Below, piece after piece: positions 24,767-34,250 of a DNA stretch of 64,000 nt. The stretch comes from Diaphorobacter caeni. Its GTDB lineage: Bacteria; Pseudomonadota; Gammaproteobacteria; Burkholderiales; Burkholderiaceae_C. The position numbers were made by a program, and so were the translations under genes. The stretch lies in NCBI RefSeq assembly GCF_015354245.1, contig NZ_JADKYZ010000004.1, forward strand, positions 1 through 64,000. The letters run 5' to 3'. Numbering within the stretch: position 1 is the stretch's first letter; each line of letters opens with the position of its first letter. Under the pieces are notes generated by a model, which saw only the letters and a list, made by a program, of their open reading frames with translations, was not told where the DNA came from and ran no database searches.

Positions 24767-25642
24767 ATGAGCGACACCCACGAAGAAGCGCACACCGGCC
24801 CAATCAAGAATCCAAAACAATTGCTGGTGACCGTCATCGCGGCATTCGTGATTCCGGTGTTCATCATTATTGGTCTGGTCTACTTTGTCACCTCGCATGA
24901 CAAGCCAGCATCCGGCAATGGCAACCCCGAAAAGGCATTGGCCGAACGCATCCAGAAAGTCGGCAGCGTGGAAATCCGCGACGCCAACCGTCCGTTGCGC
25001 AATGGCGACGAAGTCTACAAAGTCCAGTGCGCGGCCTGCCACGCCACCGGCGCCGCAGGAGCCCCCAAGTTCGAAGACGCTGCCGCCTGGGCTCCCCGCC
25101 TGAAGCAAGGCTTCGAAGCTCTGGTGCACTCGTCCCTCGCGGGCAAGGGCGCCATGGCGCCTCAGGGCGGTGGCGACTTCAACGACATCGAAATCGCCCG
25201 CGGCGTGGCCTACATGGCCAACGCAGCCGGTGGCAAATTCCCGATTCCCGACAAGCCAGCCGCCGACGGCGCTGCAGCTCCTGCCTCTGCAGCTGAGGCA
25301 GCCCCAGCAGCGGCTGCTCCCGCCGCAGCCGCTCCGGCATCAGCCGCCGAAGTGGCCGCACCTGCAGCCGCTGCAGCCCCCGCCCCTGCCGCAGCGGTGA
25401 GTGCCGACGCCGGCAAGGCGCTGTACGACAAGGCCTGCTTCGTCTGCCACGCAGCTGGCGTGGCCGGAGCGCCCAAGTTCGGCGACAAGAACGCCTGGGC
25501 TCCTTTTGTCGCTACAGGCATCGACGCGATGGTGAAGGTAGCCATCACCGGCAAGGGAGCCATGCCGCCCAAGGGTGGATCCACCGCTTCGGACGACGAG
25601 ATTCGCGCGGCCGTGCAATACATGGTGGATCACGCGAAGTAA
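24767..25642 (+). CDS. Membrane-anchored diheme cytochrome c (c5-like)
   Basis: A 291-residue cytochrome. A single membrane anchor (LLVTVIAAFVIPVFIIIGLV) at about residues 19-43 is followed by two heme c domains with CAACH (88-92) and CFVCH (224-228). Each has a downstream GxxAMAPQGG / GAMPPKGGS methionine ligand loop. The two domains are separated by a roughly 50-residue Ala/Pro linker (166-210) that is repetitive at the DNA level. Such proteins shuttle electrons from the bc1 complex to terminal oxidases in Burkholderiales. It stands alone with its own terminator. Confidence 0.9.
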   Translation: MSDTHEEAHTGPIKNPKQLLVTVIAAFVIPVFIIIGLVYFVTSHDKPASGNGNPEKALAERIQKVGSVEIRDANRPLRNGDEVYKVQCAACHATGAAGAPKFEDAAAWAPRLKQGFEALVHSSLAGKGAMAPQGGGDFNDIEIARGVAYMANAAGGKFPIPDKPAADGAAAPASAAEAAPAAAAPAAAAPASAAEVAAPAAAAAPAPAAAVSADAGKALYDKACFVCHAAGVAGAPKFGDKNAWAPFVATGIDAMVKVAITGKGAMPPKGGSTASDDEIRAAVQYMVDHAK

Positions 25643-25667
25643 TCTTCTTCTTTGTATGATTTTGGGG

Positions 25668-25696
25668 AACCGGCTTTTTGGCCGGTTTTCTTTTTT
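25668..25696 (+). terminator. Terminator of the cytochrome c gene
   Basis: AACCGGC / GCCGGTT stem with loop TTTTTG followed by a T-rich run (TTCTTTTTT), about 25 bases after the stop. Confidence 0.75.
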
Positions 25697-26245
25697 GGCT
25701 TTTGCTGTTTTGTTGCGGGCGGAGGCCGGGAGTTCCGCCCGGCGGCGGAGTCACCTTTTGCTTGCGCGCAAAAGATAACCCAAAACGCGCTTTCAAATAC
25801 CCGCGGCAGAACTCGCTTTGCGCTGCGCGCGCCGCTCGGGCAACCGCCGCGAGCTAGATGTTTTATAAGAGGTATGTTCGGCACTTTGCTTCGCTCGTGC
25901 CGGGCATCTCGCGACTTCGCGAGATGTGGGTGTGCCAGTGCTGCGCGATTTTCCGACACCACGAGATCAACCTCGCAAGAAAAGTGCAGTGGGCATGTGT
26001 GCCCCAACCCAACTCAATAAACGCCCCAGCACGAGCGAAGCAAAGTGCCGCAAACACCTCTTAGTTAATCACCGACTCGCGGCGGTTGCCCGAACGGAGC
26101 GACGCAGTCGCGCAGTGAGTTCTGCCGCGTGACCCAGTATCCCAAAACGCATTTTTGGTGACTTTTTGGGCAAGACCAAAAAGTTACTCGCCCGCCGGGG
26201 CGAAACCCGGCCTCCGCCCTCAAAAAAATCACAAAAGCAAAAATT
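25690..26245. repeat. Large imperfect intergenic inverted repeat
   Basis: The 600-base gap between the cytochrome gene and mtnN is nearly all one inverted repeat. Arms of about 210 bases (25690-25900 and 26029-26245) pair with mismatches. The inner ends are a perfect 22-base match (25879-25900 with 26029-26050), and the outer ends share GGGCGGAGGCCGGG (25717-25730 with 26206-26219). No frame through it looks coding. The spacer (25901-26028) includes a small extra hairpin CATCTCGCG / CGCGAGATG. It could be a dispersed extragenic repeat or a non-autonomous mobile element. Confidence 0.7.
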
Positions 26246-27039
26246 CAAAGAGACTTCAAGAACGCATGCACCACATGATCCGCATACCGCGCCGCCACGG
26301 TCTCCACAAACTGCAGGAAGTCCAGATGCGCCCCATCGTCCGCCCGGTCGGACACCGTCCGCACCGCAGCGAACGCGACACCATAGTCCGCGCAGACCTG
26401 CGCCACCGCCGCCCCCTCCATCTCCACCGCCAGCACGGCATGCCCCGCTGACTCGAGCGCGGAGCGCAGCGCGGTGGACTCCGCCAGCGTGCTCACGAAT
26501 CGGTCTCCGCTGGCGATCAGTCCCGCATGCACCTGCGGCACATGGTGCGCCGCCATGCCAAGGGAAGGCCAGTCGATCTGGTGGCTGTCGCGCTCGACGG
26601 TTGCGCGCGTGGCGGCAAGCAGCGCCTCGGTCAGCGAAGGATCGCAGGCCATGCGGATCTGTGGATAACCGGGCACGAGCCAGCGATCGACGATGGGCGA
26701 GGCGTCCATGTCGTGCTGGAGATAGTCCTGCGCGACCACCACGTCGCCCACCTGCACGTGGGCGCCCAGGCCGCCCGCGACGCCGGTGAATACGATGCGC
26801 CCGGCTCCGAAGCGCTCGATCAGCGCCGTGGTAGTGGTGGCTGCCGCGACCTTGCCGATGCCCGACAGGGCCAGCACGACCGCATGGCCGTGCAGCGTTC
26901 CGCGCCAGAACGTGCGGCCCGCATGCGTGATTTTTTCTGACTGCTGAAGTGCGGCAACAAGGCTGCCCTGTTCCTGCGGCAGCGCGCTCAAGATGGCGAT
27001 GGTCGACACGTCAAAGTTCCCCGGACAAACAACTGGCAA
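26245..27039 (-). CDS. mtnN: 5'-methylthioadenosine/S-adenosylhomocysteine nucleosidase
   Basis: The enzyme cleaves the N-glycosidic bond of MTA and SAH, feeding adenine and methionine salvage and S-ribosylhomocysteine formation. Sequence marks are the start TIAILSALPQEQ, the purine-binding VFTGVAGGL, VLAVEMEGAAVAQVC (Glu contacting ribose) and VRTVSDRADDGAHLDF with the catalytic Asp. The length of 264 is slightly long. A GTG at 27009 (giving MSTIAILSALPQ) would match the usual family start better than the ATG at 27039. The stop lies at the edge of the large inverted repeat. Confidence 0.88.
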   Translation of the reverse strand: MPVVCPGNFDVSTIAILSALPQEQGSLVAALQQSEKITHAGRTFWRGTLHGHAVVLALSGIGKVAAATTTTALIERFGAGRIVFTGVAGGLGAHVQVGDVVVAQDYLQHDMDASPIVDRWLVPGYPQIRMACDPSLTEALLAATRATVERDSHQIDWPSLGMAAHHVPQVHAGLIASGDRFVSTLAESTALRSALESAGHAVLAVEMEGAAVAQVCADYGVAFAAVRTVSDRADDGAHLDFLQFVETVAARYADHVVHAFLKSL

Positions 27040-27088
27040 AGCCGGGGATTATCGCGGCAAGTCACGCTGCGGGCCGCGCCGGGTCATG

Positions 27089-28768
27089 TCATTTCTTGTC
27101 GCGCAGTTCGCGGCGCAGGATCTTGCCGACCGGTGTCTTGGGCAGGCTGTCGCGGAACTCGATGACGCGCGGGCGCTTGTAGCCGGTGAGGTTGTTCTGG
27201 CAGAACTCCTTGACCTGCGCCTCGGTGAGGCTCGGGTCCTTCTTCACGATCACCAGTTTCACCGCCTCGCCGGTCTTCTCGTCGGGCACGCCGACCACGG
27301 CGCACTCGAGCACGCCCGGCATCATCGCGATGACTTCCTCGACCTCGTTCGGATAGACGTTGAAGCCGCTCACCAGCACCATGTCCTTCTTGCGGTCGAC
27401 GATCTTGAAGAACCCGCGGTCATCGATGATGCCGATGTCGCCGGTCTTGAAGTAACCGTCCTCGGTCATGACCTTGGCGGTTTCATCGGGACGCTGCCAG
27501 TAGCCGGCCATGACCTGCGGCCCCTTGATCGCGATCTCGCCGGGAGTGCTCTTGAGGATCACGTCGCGACCCTCGTCGTCGATCAGCTTCATGTAGGTGC
27601 CTGGAATCGGCACGCCGATGGTGCCCGAGAACTCCTTGGACGTGACCGGATTGCAGCTTGCCGACGGACTGGTTTCGGACAGGCCGTAGCCCTCGACGAT
27701 GGGGCAGCCGGTCTTCTCGAGCCAGAGCTTGGCGACCGCGCCCTGCACCGCCATGCCGCCGCCCACCGAGCACTTGAGGTTCTTCCAGTTGACGGTGTCG
27801 AAGTCGGGATGGTTGGCCAGCCCGTTGAACAGCGTGTTCACCGCCGGGAAGCTGTGGAAGGTCTGCTTGGACAGTTCCTTGAGCACCGCCGCCAGATCGC
27901 GCGGATTGGGGATCAGAATGCTTTTGCCGCCGGTGCGCATCGACAGCATCATGTTCACCGTGAACGCGAAGATGTGATAGAGCGGCAATGCGCAGATGTG
28001 GGTCGGCTGCTCGCCTTGCGGCACCTTGCTCATGACCGGCGCGTTCCACGCCTCGGACTGCAGCACGTTGGCGATGATGTTGCGGTGCAGCAGCACCGCG
28101 CCCTTGGAGACGCCGGTCGTGCCGCCGGTGTACTGCAGCAACGCGATGTCTTCGGGATGGATCTCGGGCTTGCTGAAACTGGCCTTGGCTCCGCGCGCCA
28201 GCGCATCGTTGAAGCGCACCGCGCCCGGCAGCGAAAACTGCGGCACCAGCTTCTTCACGTTGCGCACGACGTAGTTGATCACCATGCCCTTGAGAAACCC
28301 CATGCGGTCACCCATCGTCGCCAGCACCACGTGTTTGACGGGCGTGCTTGCCATGCAGGCCTGCAGCGTCGCAGCGAAGTTCTCGATGATGATGATGGCC
28401 TTGGAGCCCGAATCCTTGAGTTGATGCTCCAGCTCGCGCGGGGTGTACAGCGGGTTGACGTTCACCACCACGAACCCCGCACGCAAAATTGCCGCCACCG
28501 CCACCGGATACTGCGGCACGTTCGGCATCATGATCGCCACGCGATCCCCCTTCACCAGCCCCAGCGACTGCAGGTAGGCCGCAAGCTGACGACTTTCGGC
28601 ATCGGTATCGGCATAGGAGATCTCCTTGCCCATGAAGCTGTACGCCGAACGGCCCGCGTAGTCTCTGAACGCCTGCTCCATGAGCTCGACCAGTGACTCA
28701 TACTGGGACGGGTCGATATCGGATGGCACGCCAGGCGGATAAGCGCTGAGCCAGGGGCGATCTGTCAT
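27089..28768 (-). CDS. fadD: Long-chain fatty-acid--CoA ligase
   Basis: A 559-residue acyl-CoA synthetase. AMP-binding motifs are LLQYTGGTTGVSKGAVLLHR (P-loop), VEGYGLSETSPSASC, TGDIGIIDDRGFFKIVDRKK and DMVLVSGFNVYPNEVEEVIA, and the C-terminal lysine region is GYKRPRVIEFRDSLPKTPVG. It activates fatty acids with ATP and CoA for beta-oxidation or lipid synthesis, normally at the inner membrane. Length and motif order match FadD. It is a single gene between mtnN and the pnt cluster. Confidence 0.9.
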   Translation of the reverse strand: MTDRPWLSAYPPGVPSDIDPSQYESLVELMEQAFRDYAGRSAYSFMGKEISYADTDAESRQLAAYLQSLGLVKGDRVAIMMPNVPQYPVAVAAILRAGFVVVNVNPLYTPRELEHQLKDSGSKAIIIIENFAATLQACMASTPVKHVVLATMGDRMGFLKGMVINYVVRNVKKLVPQFSLPGAVRFNDALARGAKASFSKPEIHPEDIALLQYTGGTTGVSKGAVLLHRNIIANVLQSEAWNAPVMSKVPQGEQPTHICALPLYHIFAFTVNMMLSMRTGGKSILIPNPRDLAAVLKELSKQTFHSFPAVNTLFNGLANHPDFDTVNWKNLKCSVGGGMAVQGAVAKLWLEKTGCPIVEGYGLSETSPSASCNPVTSKEFSGTIGVPIPGTYMKLIDDEGRDVILKSTPGEIAIKGPQVMAGYWQRPDETAKVMTEDGYFKTGDIGIIDDRGFFKIVDRKKDMVLVSGFNVYPNEVEEVIAMMPGVLECAVVGVPDEKTGEAVKLVIVKKDPSLTEAQVKEFCQNNLTGYKRPRVIEFRDSLPKTPVGKILRRELRDKK

Positions 28769-28966
28769 GCTGGGGTCTCCTGAATAGTCGAAGTCTGATG
28801 CAAAAAAATGTGTAAATCTTGGGCATTGTCCAGCGCCCGAGACGATTCTGGAGTCTGGATTACCCTAGAAAAACGCAAATTTCTGCACGATCGTTCGCTT
28901 TTTCTCAAGGAAGCACCAAATGCGAACCCGTCGCATCCACAACGACACCTCCACGGCAGCAAAAAC

Positions 28967-29001
28967 AAAAAGGCCGCGCGGCACCAAAGCACCGCACGGC
29001 C
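28967..29001 (-). terminator. Terminator of the pnt operon
   Basis: On the minus strand AGGCCGTGCGG and CCGCGCGGCCT pair (one mismatch) with a 9-base loop, then TTTTTG. It lies 23 bases past the pntB stop. Confidence 0.8.
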
Positions 29002-29023
29002 TGTTCCAACGCAATGGAAAGAG

Positions 29024-30454
29024 CTATTCGACAGCCTTGCCGATATCCTCCACCACCTTCTTGGCATCCCCGAACACCATCATCGTCTTGTCCATGTAGA
29101 ACAGTTCGTTGTCGAGCCCCGCATACCCCGCGGCCATCGACCGCTTGTTCACGATGACCGTCTTGGCCTTGTAGGCTTCCAGAATCGGCATGCCATAAAT
29201 GGGACTGCCCTTGGTGTGCGCAGCAGGATTCACCACGTCGTTGGCGCCCAGAATGATCGCCACGTCGGCCTGACCGAACTCGCCGTTGATGTCCTCCATC
29301 TCGAAGACCTGGTCGTAAGGCACCTCGGCCTCGGCCAGCAGCACGTTCATGTGACCGGGCATGCGACCTGCCACCGGGTGGATCGCGTACTTCACGTTGA
29401 TGCCCTTTTCCGTGAGCTTGGCGGCCAGTTCCTTGACCGCGTGCTGCGCGCGGGCGACGGCCAGACCATAGCCTGGAACGATGACCACGGTTTCGGCCTG
29501 GCTCAGCACGAAGGCCGCGTCGTCGGCGCTGCCGCTCTTGACCGGACGCTGCTCGGCCTTGCCGCCGGTGGCCGCTGCCGCGTCACCGCCGAAGCCGCCC
29601 AGAATCACGTTGAAGAACGAACGGTTCATCGCCTTGCACATGATGTAGCTCAGGATCGCGCCCGAGCTGCCCACGAGCGAGCCCGCGATGATCAGCATGC
29701 TGTTGTTGAGCGAGAAGCCGATGCCGGCGGCCGCCCAGCCGGAGTAGCTGTTGAGCATCGAGACCACGACCGGCATGTCCGCACCGCCGATCGGGATGAT
29801 GATCAGCACGCCCAGAACGAACGCCAGCGCGATCAGCAGCCACATGTCGATGCGCGCCTCGCTGACGGTGTAGCCCACGATGAAGAACACCAGCGCCAGA
29901 GCGAGCGCCAGATTCAGCATGTGCTGGCCCTTGAACTGCACGGGAGCGCCCTGGAACAGGCGGAACTTGTACTTGCCCGAGAGCTTGCCGAACGCGATGA
30001 CCGAGCCGCTGAAGGTGATCGCGCCGATGGCCGCGCCGAGCGCGAGCTCCAGACGGTTGCCGTGCGGGATCGGCGAGTTGTGGCCGGTGATGCCGAAGGC
30101 CCAGGGCTCGACCGCCGCCGCGACCGCGATGAACACTGCGGCGAGGCCGATCATGCTGTGCATGAAGGCGACGAGTTCGGGCATCTTGGTCATCTCGACG
30201 CGGTTGGCCATGTAGGCACCGATGCCGCCGCCGACGACCAGGCCGCCGAGCACGTAGACCAGCCCTTGCGCACTCTCGCCCGCGAGCTTGTAGATCAGCG
30301 CGGCCGTGGTGACGACCGCGATCGCCATGCCGACCATGCCGAAGACATTGCCGCGGATCGAGGTGGTGGGGTGGGAGAGGCCCTTCAAGGCCTGGATGAA
30401 GCAGATGCTGGCGATGAGGTACAGCAGCGTGACCAGATTCATGCTCATGCTCAT
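29024..30454 (-). CDS. pntB: NAD(P) transhydrogenase subunit beta
   Basis: A 476-residue protein with about nine membrane segments (VTLLYLIASICFIQALKGLS at the start, IGAITFSGSVIAFGKLSGKY in the proton channel). It ends in a C-terminal NADP(H)-binding Rossmann domain (VVIVPGYGLAVARAQHAVKE, then VAIILGANDVVNPAA and GMPILEAYKAKTVIVNKRSM). It couples proton influx to hydride transfer from NADH to NADP+. The start overlaps the pntAB stop by ATGA. Length matches E. coli PntB (about 460). Confidence 0.95.
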   Translation of the reverse strand: MSMSMNLVTLLYLIASICFIQALKGLSHPTTSIRGNVFGMVGMAIAVVTTAALIYKLAGESAQGLVYVLGGLVVGGGIGAYMANRVEMTKMPELVAFMHSMIGLAAVFIAVAAAVEPWAFGITGHNSPIPHGNRLELALGAAIGAITFSGSVIAFGKLSGKYKFRLFQGAPVQFKGQHMLNLALALALVFFIVGYTVSEARIDMWLLIALAFVLGVLIIIPIGGADMPVVVSMLNSYSGWAAAGIGFSLNNSMLIIAGSLVGSSGAILSYIMCKAMNRSFFNVILGGFGGDAAAATGGKAEQRPVKSGSADDAAFVLSQAETVVIVPGYGLAVARAQHAVKELAAKLTEKGINVKYAIHPVAGRMPGHMNVLLAEAEVPYDQVFEMEDINGEFGQADVAIILGANDVVNPAAHTKGSPIYGMPILEAYKAKTVIVNKRSMAAGYAGLDNELFYMDKTMMVFGDAKKVVEDIGKAVE

Positions 30455-30783
30455 GCCTCCTTCTTCGCGTCAGCCGAAGCGGGAGCGGCCTTGCGCTCCT
30501 TCTTCTTGAACATCTCCAGCATGCGCCGGGTGACGAGGAAGCCGCCGAACACGTTGACCGCGGCCAGCGCCACGGCGAGCACGCCCATGGTCTTGCCAAG
30601 GGTGGTCTCGGTGAGCGCGGCCGCGAGCATCGCGCCCACGATCACGATCGCCGAGATGGCATTGGTCACCGCCATGAGCGGGGTGTGCAGGGCGGGCGTG
30701 ACCGTCCAGACGACGTGATAGCCCACATAGATGGCGAGCACGAAAATGATCAGATTGATCAGGGTTGGGGAAACGGACTCCAT
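30451..30783 (-). CDS. pntAB: NAD(P) transhydrogenase subunit alpha part 2
   Basis: A 110-residue membrane protein starting at 30783 (MESVSPTLIN). The segments INLIIFVLAIYVGYHVVWTV, PLMAVTNAISAIVIVGAMLA and KTMGVLAVALAAVNVFGGFL match the C-terminal membrane domain of PntA. In this lineage that domain is encoded by a separate gene. The HTPLMAVTNAIS motif is invariant in the family. It is coupled to pntB by an ATGA overlap but separated from pntAA by a lipoprotein gene. Confidence 0.93.
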   Translation of the reverse strand: MESVSPTLINLIIFVLAIYVGYHVVWTVTPALHTPLMAVTNAISAIVIVGAMLAAALTETTLGKTMGVLAVALAAVNVFGGFLVTRRMLEMFKKKERKAAPASADAKKEA

Positions 30784-30877
30784 GAGCGTTCTCCTTGATT
30801 CTTGTATCAGGTGCTCCCCCACACCTTCTGCGGGATCGCGCGCCTTGTTTCTTGTTCAGCGCGCGTCCCGCATGCGG

Positions 30878-31609
30878 TCATTGAGGAAGCGGTACGGGAA
30901 ATGGCGGTACGACGAATCGGCCATCCAGCATGGCAACACTGTTCTTGGCGGCTTGCACAAAGTTGTCGAGCCATTCCTGCGCGGGCTTGCCCGCTGAAAG
31001 GAATTGGTCCGTGCCCACGGTTTTTGGCCGCAGCAGGCGTTGGTCAACAAGGGCTTCCACCAGCAGGTAGCCGCCTTCCGCAGTCGCGTACCGGTAGGAC
31101 ACGTGCGAATATGGCGCAAGGGGTTCAGCGTTGTGTTGCTTGACCCACTTTTCCAGAACTGGACGATTCTTCGTCAGGAACTCTTCGTTGTCCGCGCGTC
31201 GCTTGAAGCGCAGACAGTCAATGCGGATCGGGCTGCCCTTTGCGAAGTCGTCGACCTGCACGCCCTTTTGAACGGGACAGGTGTGGCTCCACAAAGTGGT
31301 GTCGCGAGGATCATTGGTGGCGTTGGTCTGCACGACGATCACGGCCAGCATTTCGCTTTGCGGGCCACGCAGGCCGACGGCCTGGGTGCGCATGGGCAGA
31401 TCGTGCGAGACGTCGTCCGGCAACACGTTGAAGAGTGCGTCCGCGCCCTGATCGATGCGCTCCCAGTCGCCCGGGGGCAACTGCAGATCGGAGCGCCCCA
31501 CCTTCACCAGGTTGGGCTCCATCGGCGCGCAGGCGGTCAGAAACATCGCGGAAGCCGCGACGGCCGCAAGGGCCAGCGCGGAGCGTGTACGCACAGAAAT
31601 CTTCAACAT
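30878..31609 (-). CDS. Putative lipoprotein inside the pnt operon
   Basis: A 243-residue protein with a signal peptide ending in lipobox MFLTAC. The mature part has strand-rich sequence (MLAVIVVQTNATNDPRDTTL, then SHVSYRYATAEGGYLLVEAL) and no recognised domain. It lies 49 bases after pntAA and 94 bases before pntAB, on the same strand, so it is probably transcribed with them. PntA and PntB are inner-membrane subunits with no known lipoprotein partner, so the position is odd. It may be a chance insertion or a lineage-specific accessory. Confidence 0.65.
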   Translation of the reverse strand: MLKISVRTRSALALAAVAASAMFLTACAPMEPNLVKVGRSDLQLPPGDWERIDQGADALFNVLPDDVSHDLPMRTQAVGLRGPQSEMLAVIVVQTNATNDPRDTTLWSHTCPVQKGVQVDDFAKGSPIRIDCLRFKRRADNEEFLTKNRPVLEKWVKQHNAEPLAPYSHVSYRYATAEGGYLLVEALVDQRLLRPKTVGTDQFLSAGKPAQEWLDNFVQAAKNSVAMLDGRFVVPPFPVPLPQ

Positions 31610-31658
31610 GAAAAACCAAAATCCTTGCTATCCCGAACAGGCGGCAGGCAGCATCAGC

Positions 31659-32774
31659 CTATTGGCGGGTGACGGCACCTTCGTGGGCCACCAGACAGGC
31701 GACCACGATGTCGTCCTCGCGGTTGATGTGCAGCTTGCCGTCCTTGTCGATGATGAGTTTGAGAAAGTCCAGAACGTTGCGAGCGTACAGTGCCGACGCG
31801 TCCGCCGCGACCAGCGCGGGCAAATTGGTCTCTCCCACAAGGGTCACTCCATGCTTGACGACGGTCCGGTCCGCCTCGGTCAGGGGGCAGTTGCCGCCCT
31901 GTGCCGCCGCCAGATCGATGATGACCGATCCGGCTTTCATGGATTTGACCATTTCTTCAGTCACCAGCACCGGGGCGGCACGTCCGGGAATGAGCGCCGT
32001 CGTGATCACCACGTCGGCCTGCGCCACGCGCTTGGCCACCTCGGCACGCTGGCGCGCCAGCCAGCTCTCGGGCATGGGACGGGCATAACCGCCGACACCT
32101 TCGGCTGCTTCTTTTTCTTCCTGTGTCTCGAACGGCACGTCGATGAACTTGCCGCCCAGCGACTCGACCTGCTCCTTGACGCTCGGGCGCACGTCGCTCG
32201 CCTCGATCACGGCGCCCAGGCGCTTGGCGGTCGCAATCGCCTGCAGGCCCGCCACGCCGACGCCAAGAATCACCACGCGCGCCGCCTTGACGGTGCCCGC
32301 TGCGGTCATCAGCATGGGGAAAAAGCGCTGGTAACGGTCCGCCGCCATGATGACGGCCTTGTAGCCCGCCACGTTGGCCTGCGACGAGAGCACGTCCATG
32401 CTCTGGGCGCGCGTGGTGCGCGGCGCTGCTTCGAGCGCATAGGCGGTCACGTTGCCGGCCGCCATGCGCTGCAGCCCTGCGGCATCGAACGGGTTGAGCA
32501 TGCCCACCACCGTCGTGCCGACCTTGAGCAGCGGCATTTCAGCCTCGCCCGGCGCACGCACCTTGAGAACCAGATCCGCGCCCCAAGCGGCGTTCAGATC
32601 CACGATTTCCGCCCCCGCAGCCGCGTAGGCCTCGTCGGTCACGCTGGCGGCAACGCCTGCACCGCTCTGCACCCGGATCTGATGACCCTGGGCCTTGAGC
32701 TTCTTGACCGTCTCCGGGGTCACTGCGACCCGCGCTTCCCTCGCCACCGTCTCGGCTGGCACACCTATCAACAT
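31659..32774 (-). CDS. pntAA: NAD(P) transhydrogenase subunit alpha part 1
   Basis: A 371-residue soluble NAD(H)-binding subunit starting at 32774 (MLIGVPAETV). It has the alanine-dehydrogenase-like N domain (EARVAVTPETVKKLKAQGHQ), a dinucleotide-binding GVGVAGLQAIATAKRLGA, the DVRPSVKEQVESLGGKF turn, and the mobile-loop region PMPESWLARQ. The C-terminal membrane domain is supplied by pntAB. A longer frame to 32855 lacks the usual start. The 340 bases upstream, to the fba terminator, hold no gene and should contain the operon promoter. Confidence 0.93.
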   Translation of the reverse strand: MLIGVPAETVAREARVAVTPETVKKLKAQGHQIRVQSGAGVAASVTDEAYAAAGAEIVDLNAAWGADLVLKVRAPGEAEMPLLKVGTTVVGMLNPFDAAGLQRMAAGNVTAYALEAAPRTTRAQSMDVLSSQANVAGYKAVIMAADRYQRFFPMLMTAAGTVKAARVVILGVGVAGLQAIATAKRLGAVIEASDVRPSVKEQVESLGGKFIDVPFETQEEKEAAEGVGGYARPMPESWLARQRAEVAKRVAQADVVITTALIPGRAAPVLVTEEMVKSMKAGSVIIDLAAAQGGNCPLTEADRTVVKHGVTLVGETNLPALVAADASALYARNVLDFLKLIIDKDGKLHINREDDIVVACLVAHEGAVTRQ

Positions 32775-33115
32775 GGTATCTCCTGGAGTTTTGAATTCTT
32801 TTACCTGGAGTGCCCTGCAGCGTCCGGGCGCGCCCGAGTCACTCAGGGCACGCAAACATGCTCAGGGTCATCCCCCTCGTGCCAGGATCAAGCTGGCAAT
32901 TGTCCAAACGATGGCGGCTGCAGTCAGTCTCCAACCGGACGGTAATCCGGCGAGATGGCAGCGGCAGAAACTGCCGTGCATTCTGCTCGACTCTTCCTCG
33001 ACTGCAGTGAAAGTGGGCAAAAAGCTGACAAAAACTGTGCCAAAAAACCCAAAAACCAAGGGGTAACCCTAATCAATATCGTTGAAACGACATTGGATTG
33101 CGCGCTCAAAAAGCA
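32775..33115. other. Gene-free spacer upstream of pntAA
   Basis: About 340 bases with no supported frame. It must hold the pnt promoter on the minus strand, but I could not pick -35/-10 boxes with confidence. Confidence 0.4.
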
Positions 33116-33147
33116 AAACCCGGCGCCTTTTTCAAGACGCCGGGTTT
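33116..33147 (-). terminator. Terminator after fba
   Basis: AAACCCGGCG / CGCCGGGTTT perfect ten-base stem with a 12-base loop, followed on the minus strand by TGCTTTTT. It lies 38 bases past the fba stop. Confidence 0.75.
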
Positions 33148-33185
33148 CGGCACTTTCCACTGGAGCAGAAAAGGTAGATTCGATA

Positions 33186-34250
33186 TCAGTTCACGACTTG
33201 CTTGAGCGAGCCGGCAGCGTATTTTGCAGCCATTTCGGTCAGCGGCACGCCCTTGATCGTGGAAGCTTGACCAGAACAGCCGAATTCCACATAGCGCTGC
33301 TTGCAGATCTGCTTGGCGGCTTCACGGGCAGGCTTCATCCACTCGCGCATGTCGAACTTGTCCGGATTCTCGGCCTGGAACTTGCGCACCGCGCCGGTCA
33401 TGGCCAGACGGATGTCGGTGTCGATGTTGATCTTGCGCACGCCGAACTTGATGGCTTCCTGGATTTCCTCGACGGGCACGCCGTAGGTTTCCTTCATCTT
33501 GCCGCCGAACTGGTTGATGATCGCCAGCAGGTCCTGAGGCACCGACGACGAGCCGTGCATCACCAGGTGGGTGTTGGGCAGGCGGGCGTGGATTTCCTTG
33601 ACGCGCTGGATCGACAGGATGTCGCCTGTGGGCTTGCGCGAGAACTTGTAGGCGCCGTGGCTGGTGCCGATGGCGATCGCCAGCGCGTCCAGCTGGGTGG
33701 CCTTGACGAACTGGGCGGCTTCTTCGGGGTCGGTCAGCAGCGCGGAGTGGTCCAGCACGCCTTCGGCGCCCACGCCGTCTTCCTCGCCGGCCAGACCGGT
33801 TTCCAGCGAACCAAGGCAGCCAAGCTCGCCCTCGACGGTCGCGCCGATCTTGTGCGCCATTTCCACGACCTTGCGGGTCACTTCCACGTTGTAGTCGAAG
33901 TCCGCGGGCGTCTTGCCGTCTTCACGCAGCGAGCCGTCCATCATCACCGAGCCGAAACCCAGGTTCAGCGCGCCCTGGCAGATGGCGGGCGACGTGCCGT
34001 GATCCTGGTGCATCACCAGCGGGATGTGGGGGTAGGCTTCAACGGCCGCCTGGATCAGGTGCTTGATGAAGGATTCACCGGCGTACTTGCGGGCACCGGC
34101 GCTGGCCTGCAGGATGACGGGAGCACCCACTTCGTCCGCAGCCGCCATCACGGCCTGCACCTGTTCCAGGTTGTTCACGTTGAAAGCTGGGATGCCATAG
34201 CCGTTTTCAGCAGCATGGTCGAGCAGTTCGCGCATCGAGACGAGAGGCAT
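33186..34250 (-). CDS. fba: Fructose-1,6-bisphosphate aldolase, class II
   Basis: A 354-residue zinc-dependent aldolase of glycolysis, gluconeogenesis and the Calvin cycle, cleaving FBP to DHAP and GAP. The marks are the start [20 protein letters not shown], the zinc ligand in [42 protein letters not shown] and [13 protein letters not shown]. It belongs to the type common in Burkholderiales (Cbb-type class II). Its neighbour pyk and the downstream tkt/gap show that central carbon genes are spread across this region. Confidence 0.95.
   Translation of the reverse strand: MPLVSMRELLDHAAENGYGIPAFNVNNLEQVQAVMAAADEVGAPVILQASAGARKYAGESFIKHLIQAAVEAYPHIPLVMHQDHGTSPAICQGALNLGFGSVMMDGSLREDGKTPADFDYNVEVTRKVVEMAHKIGATVEGELGCLGSLETGLAGEEDGVGAEGVLDHSALLTDPEEAAQFVKATQLDALAIAIGTSHGAYKFSRKPTGDILSIQRVKEIHARLPNTHLVMHGSSSVPQDLLAIINQFGGKMKETYGVPVEEIQEAIKFGVRKINIDTDIRLAMTGAVRKFQAENPDKFDMREWMKPAREAAKQICKQRYVEFGCSGQASTIKGVPLTEMAAKYAAGSLKQVVN

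Noticed and set aside
25250-25400. Short GCN-rich repeats inside the cytochrome c gene, looking like a satellite array
   Set aside because: They encode the Ala/Pro linker between the two heme domains and are explained by codon use.
28765-29067. 100-codon frame between fadD and pntB
   Set aside because: It spans the pnt terminator and part of pntB, with Cys/Arg-rich low-complexity sequence.
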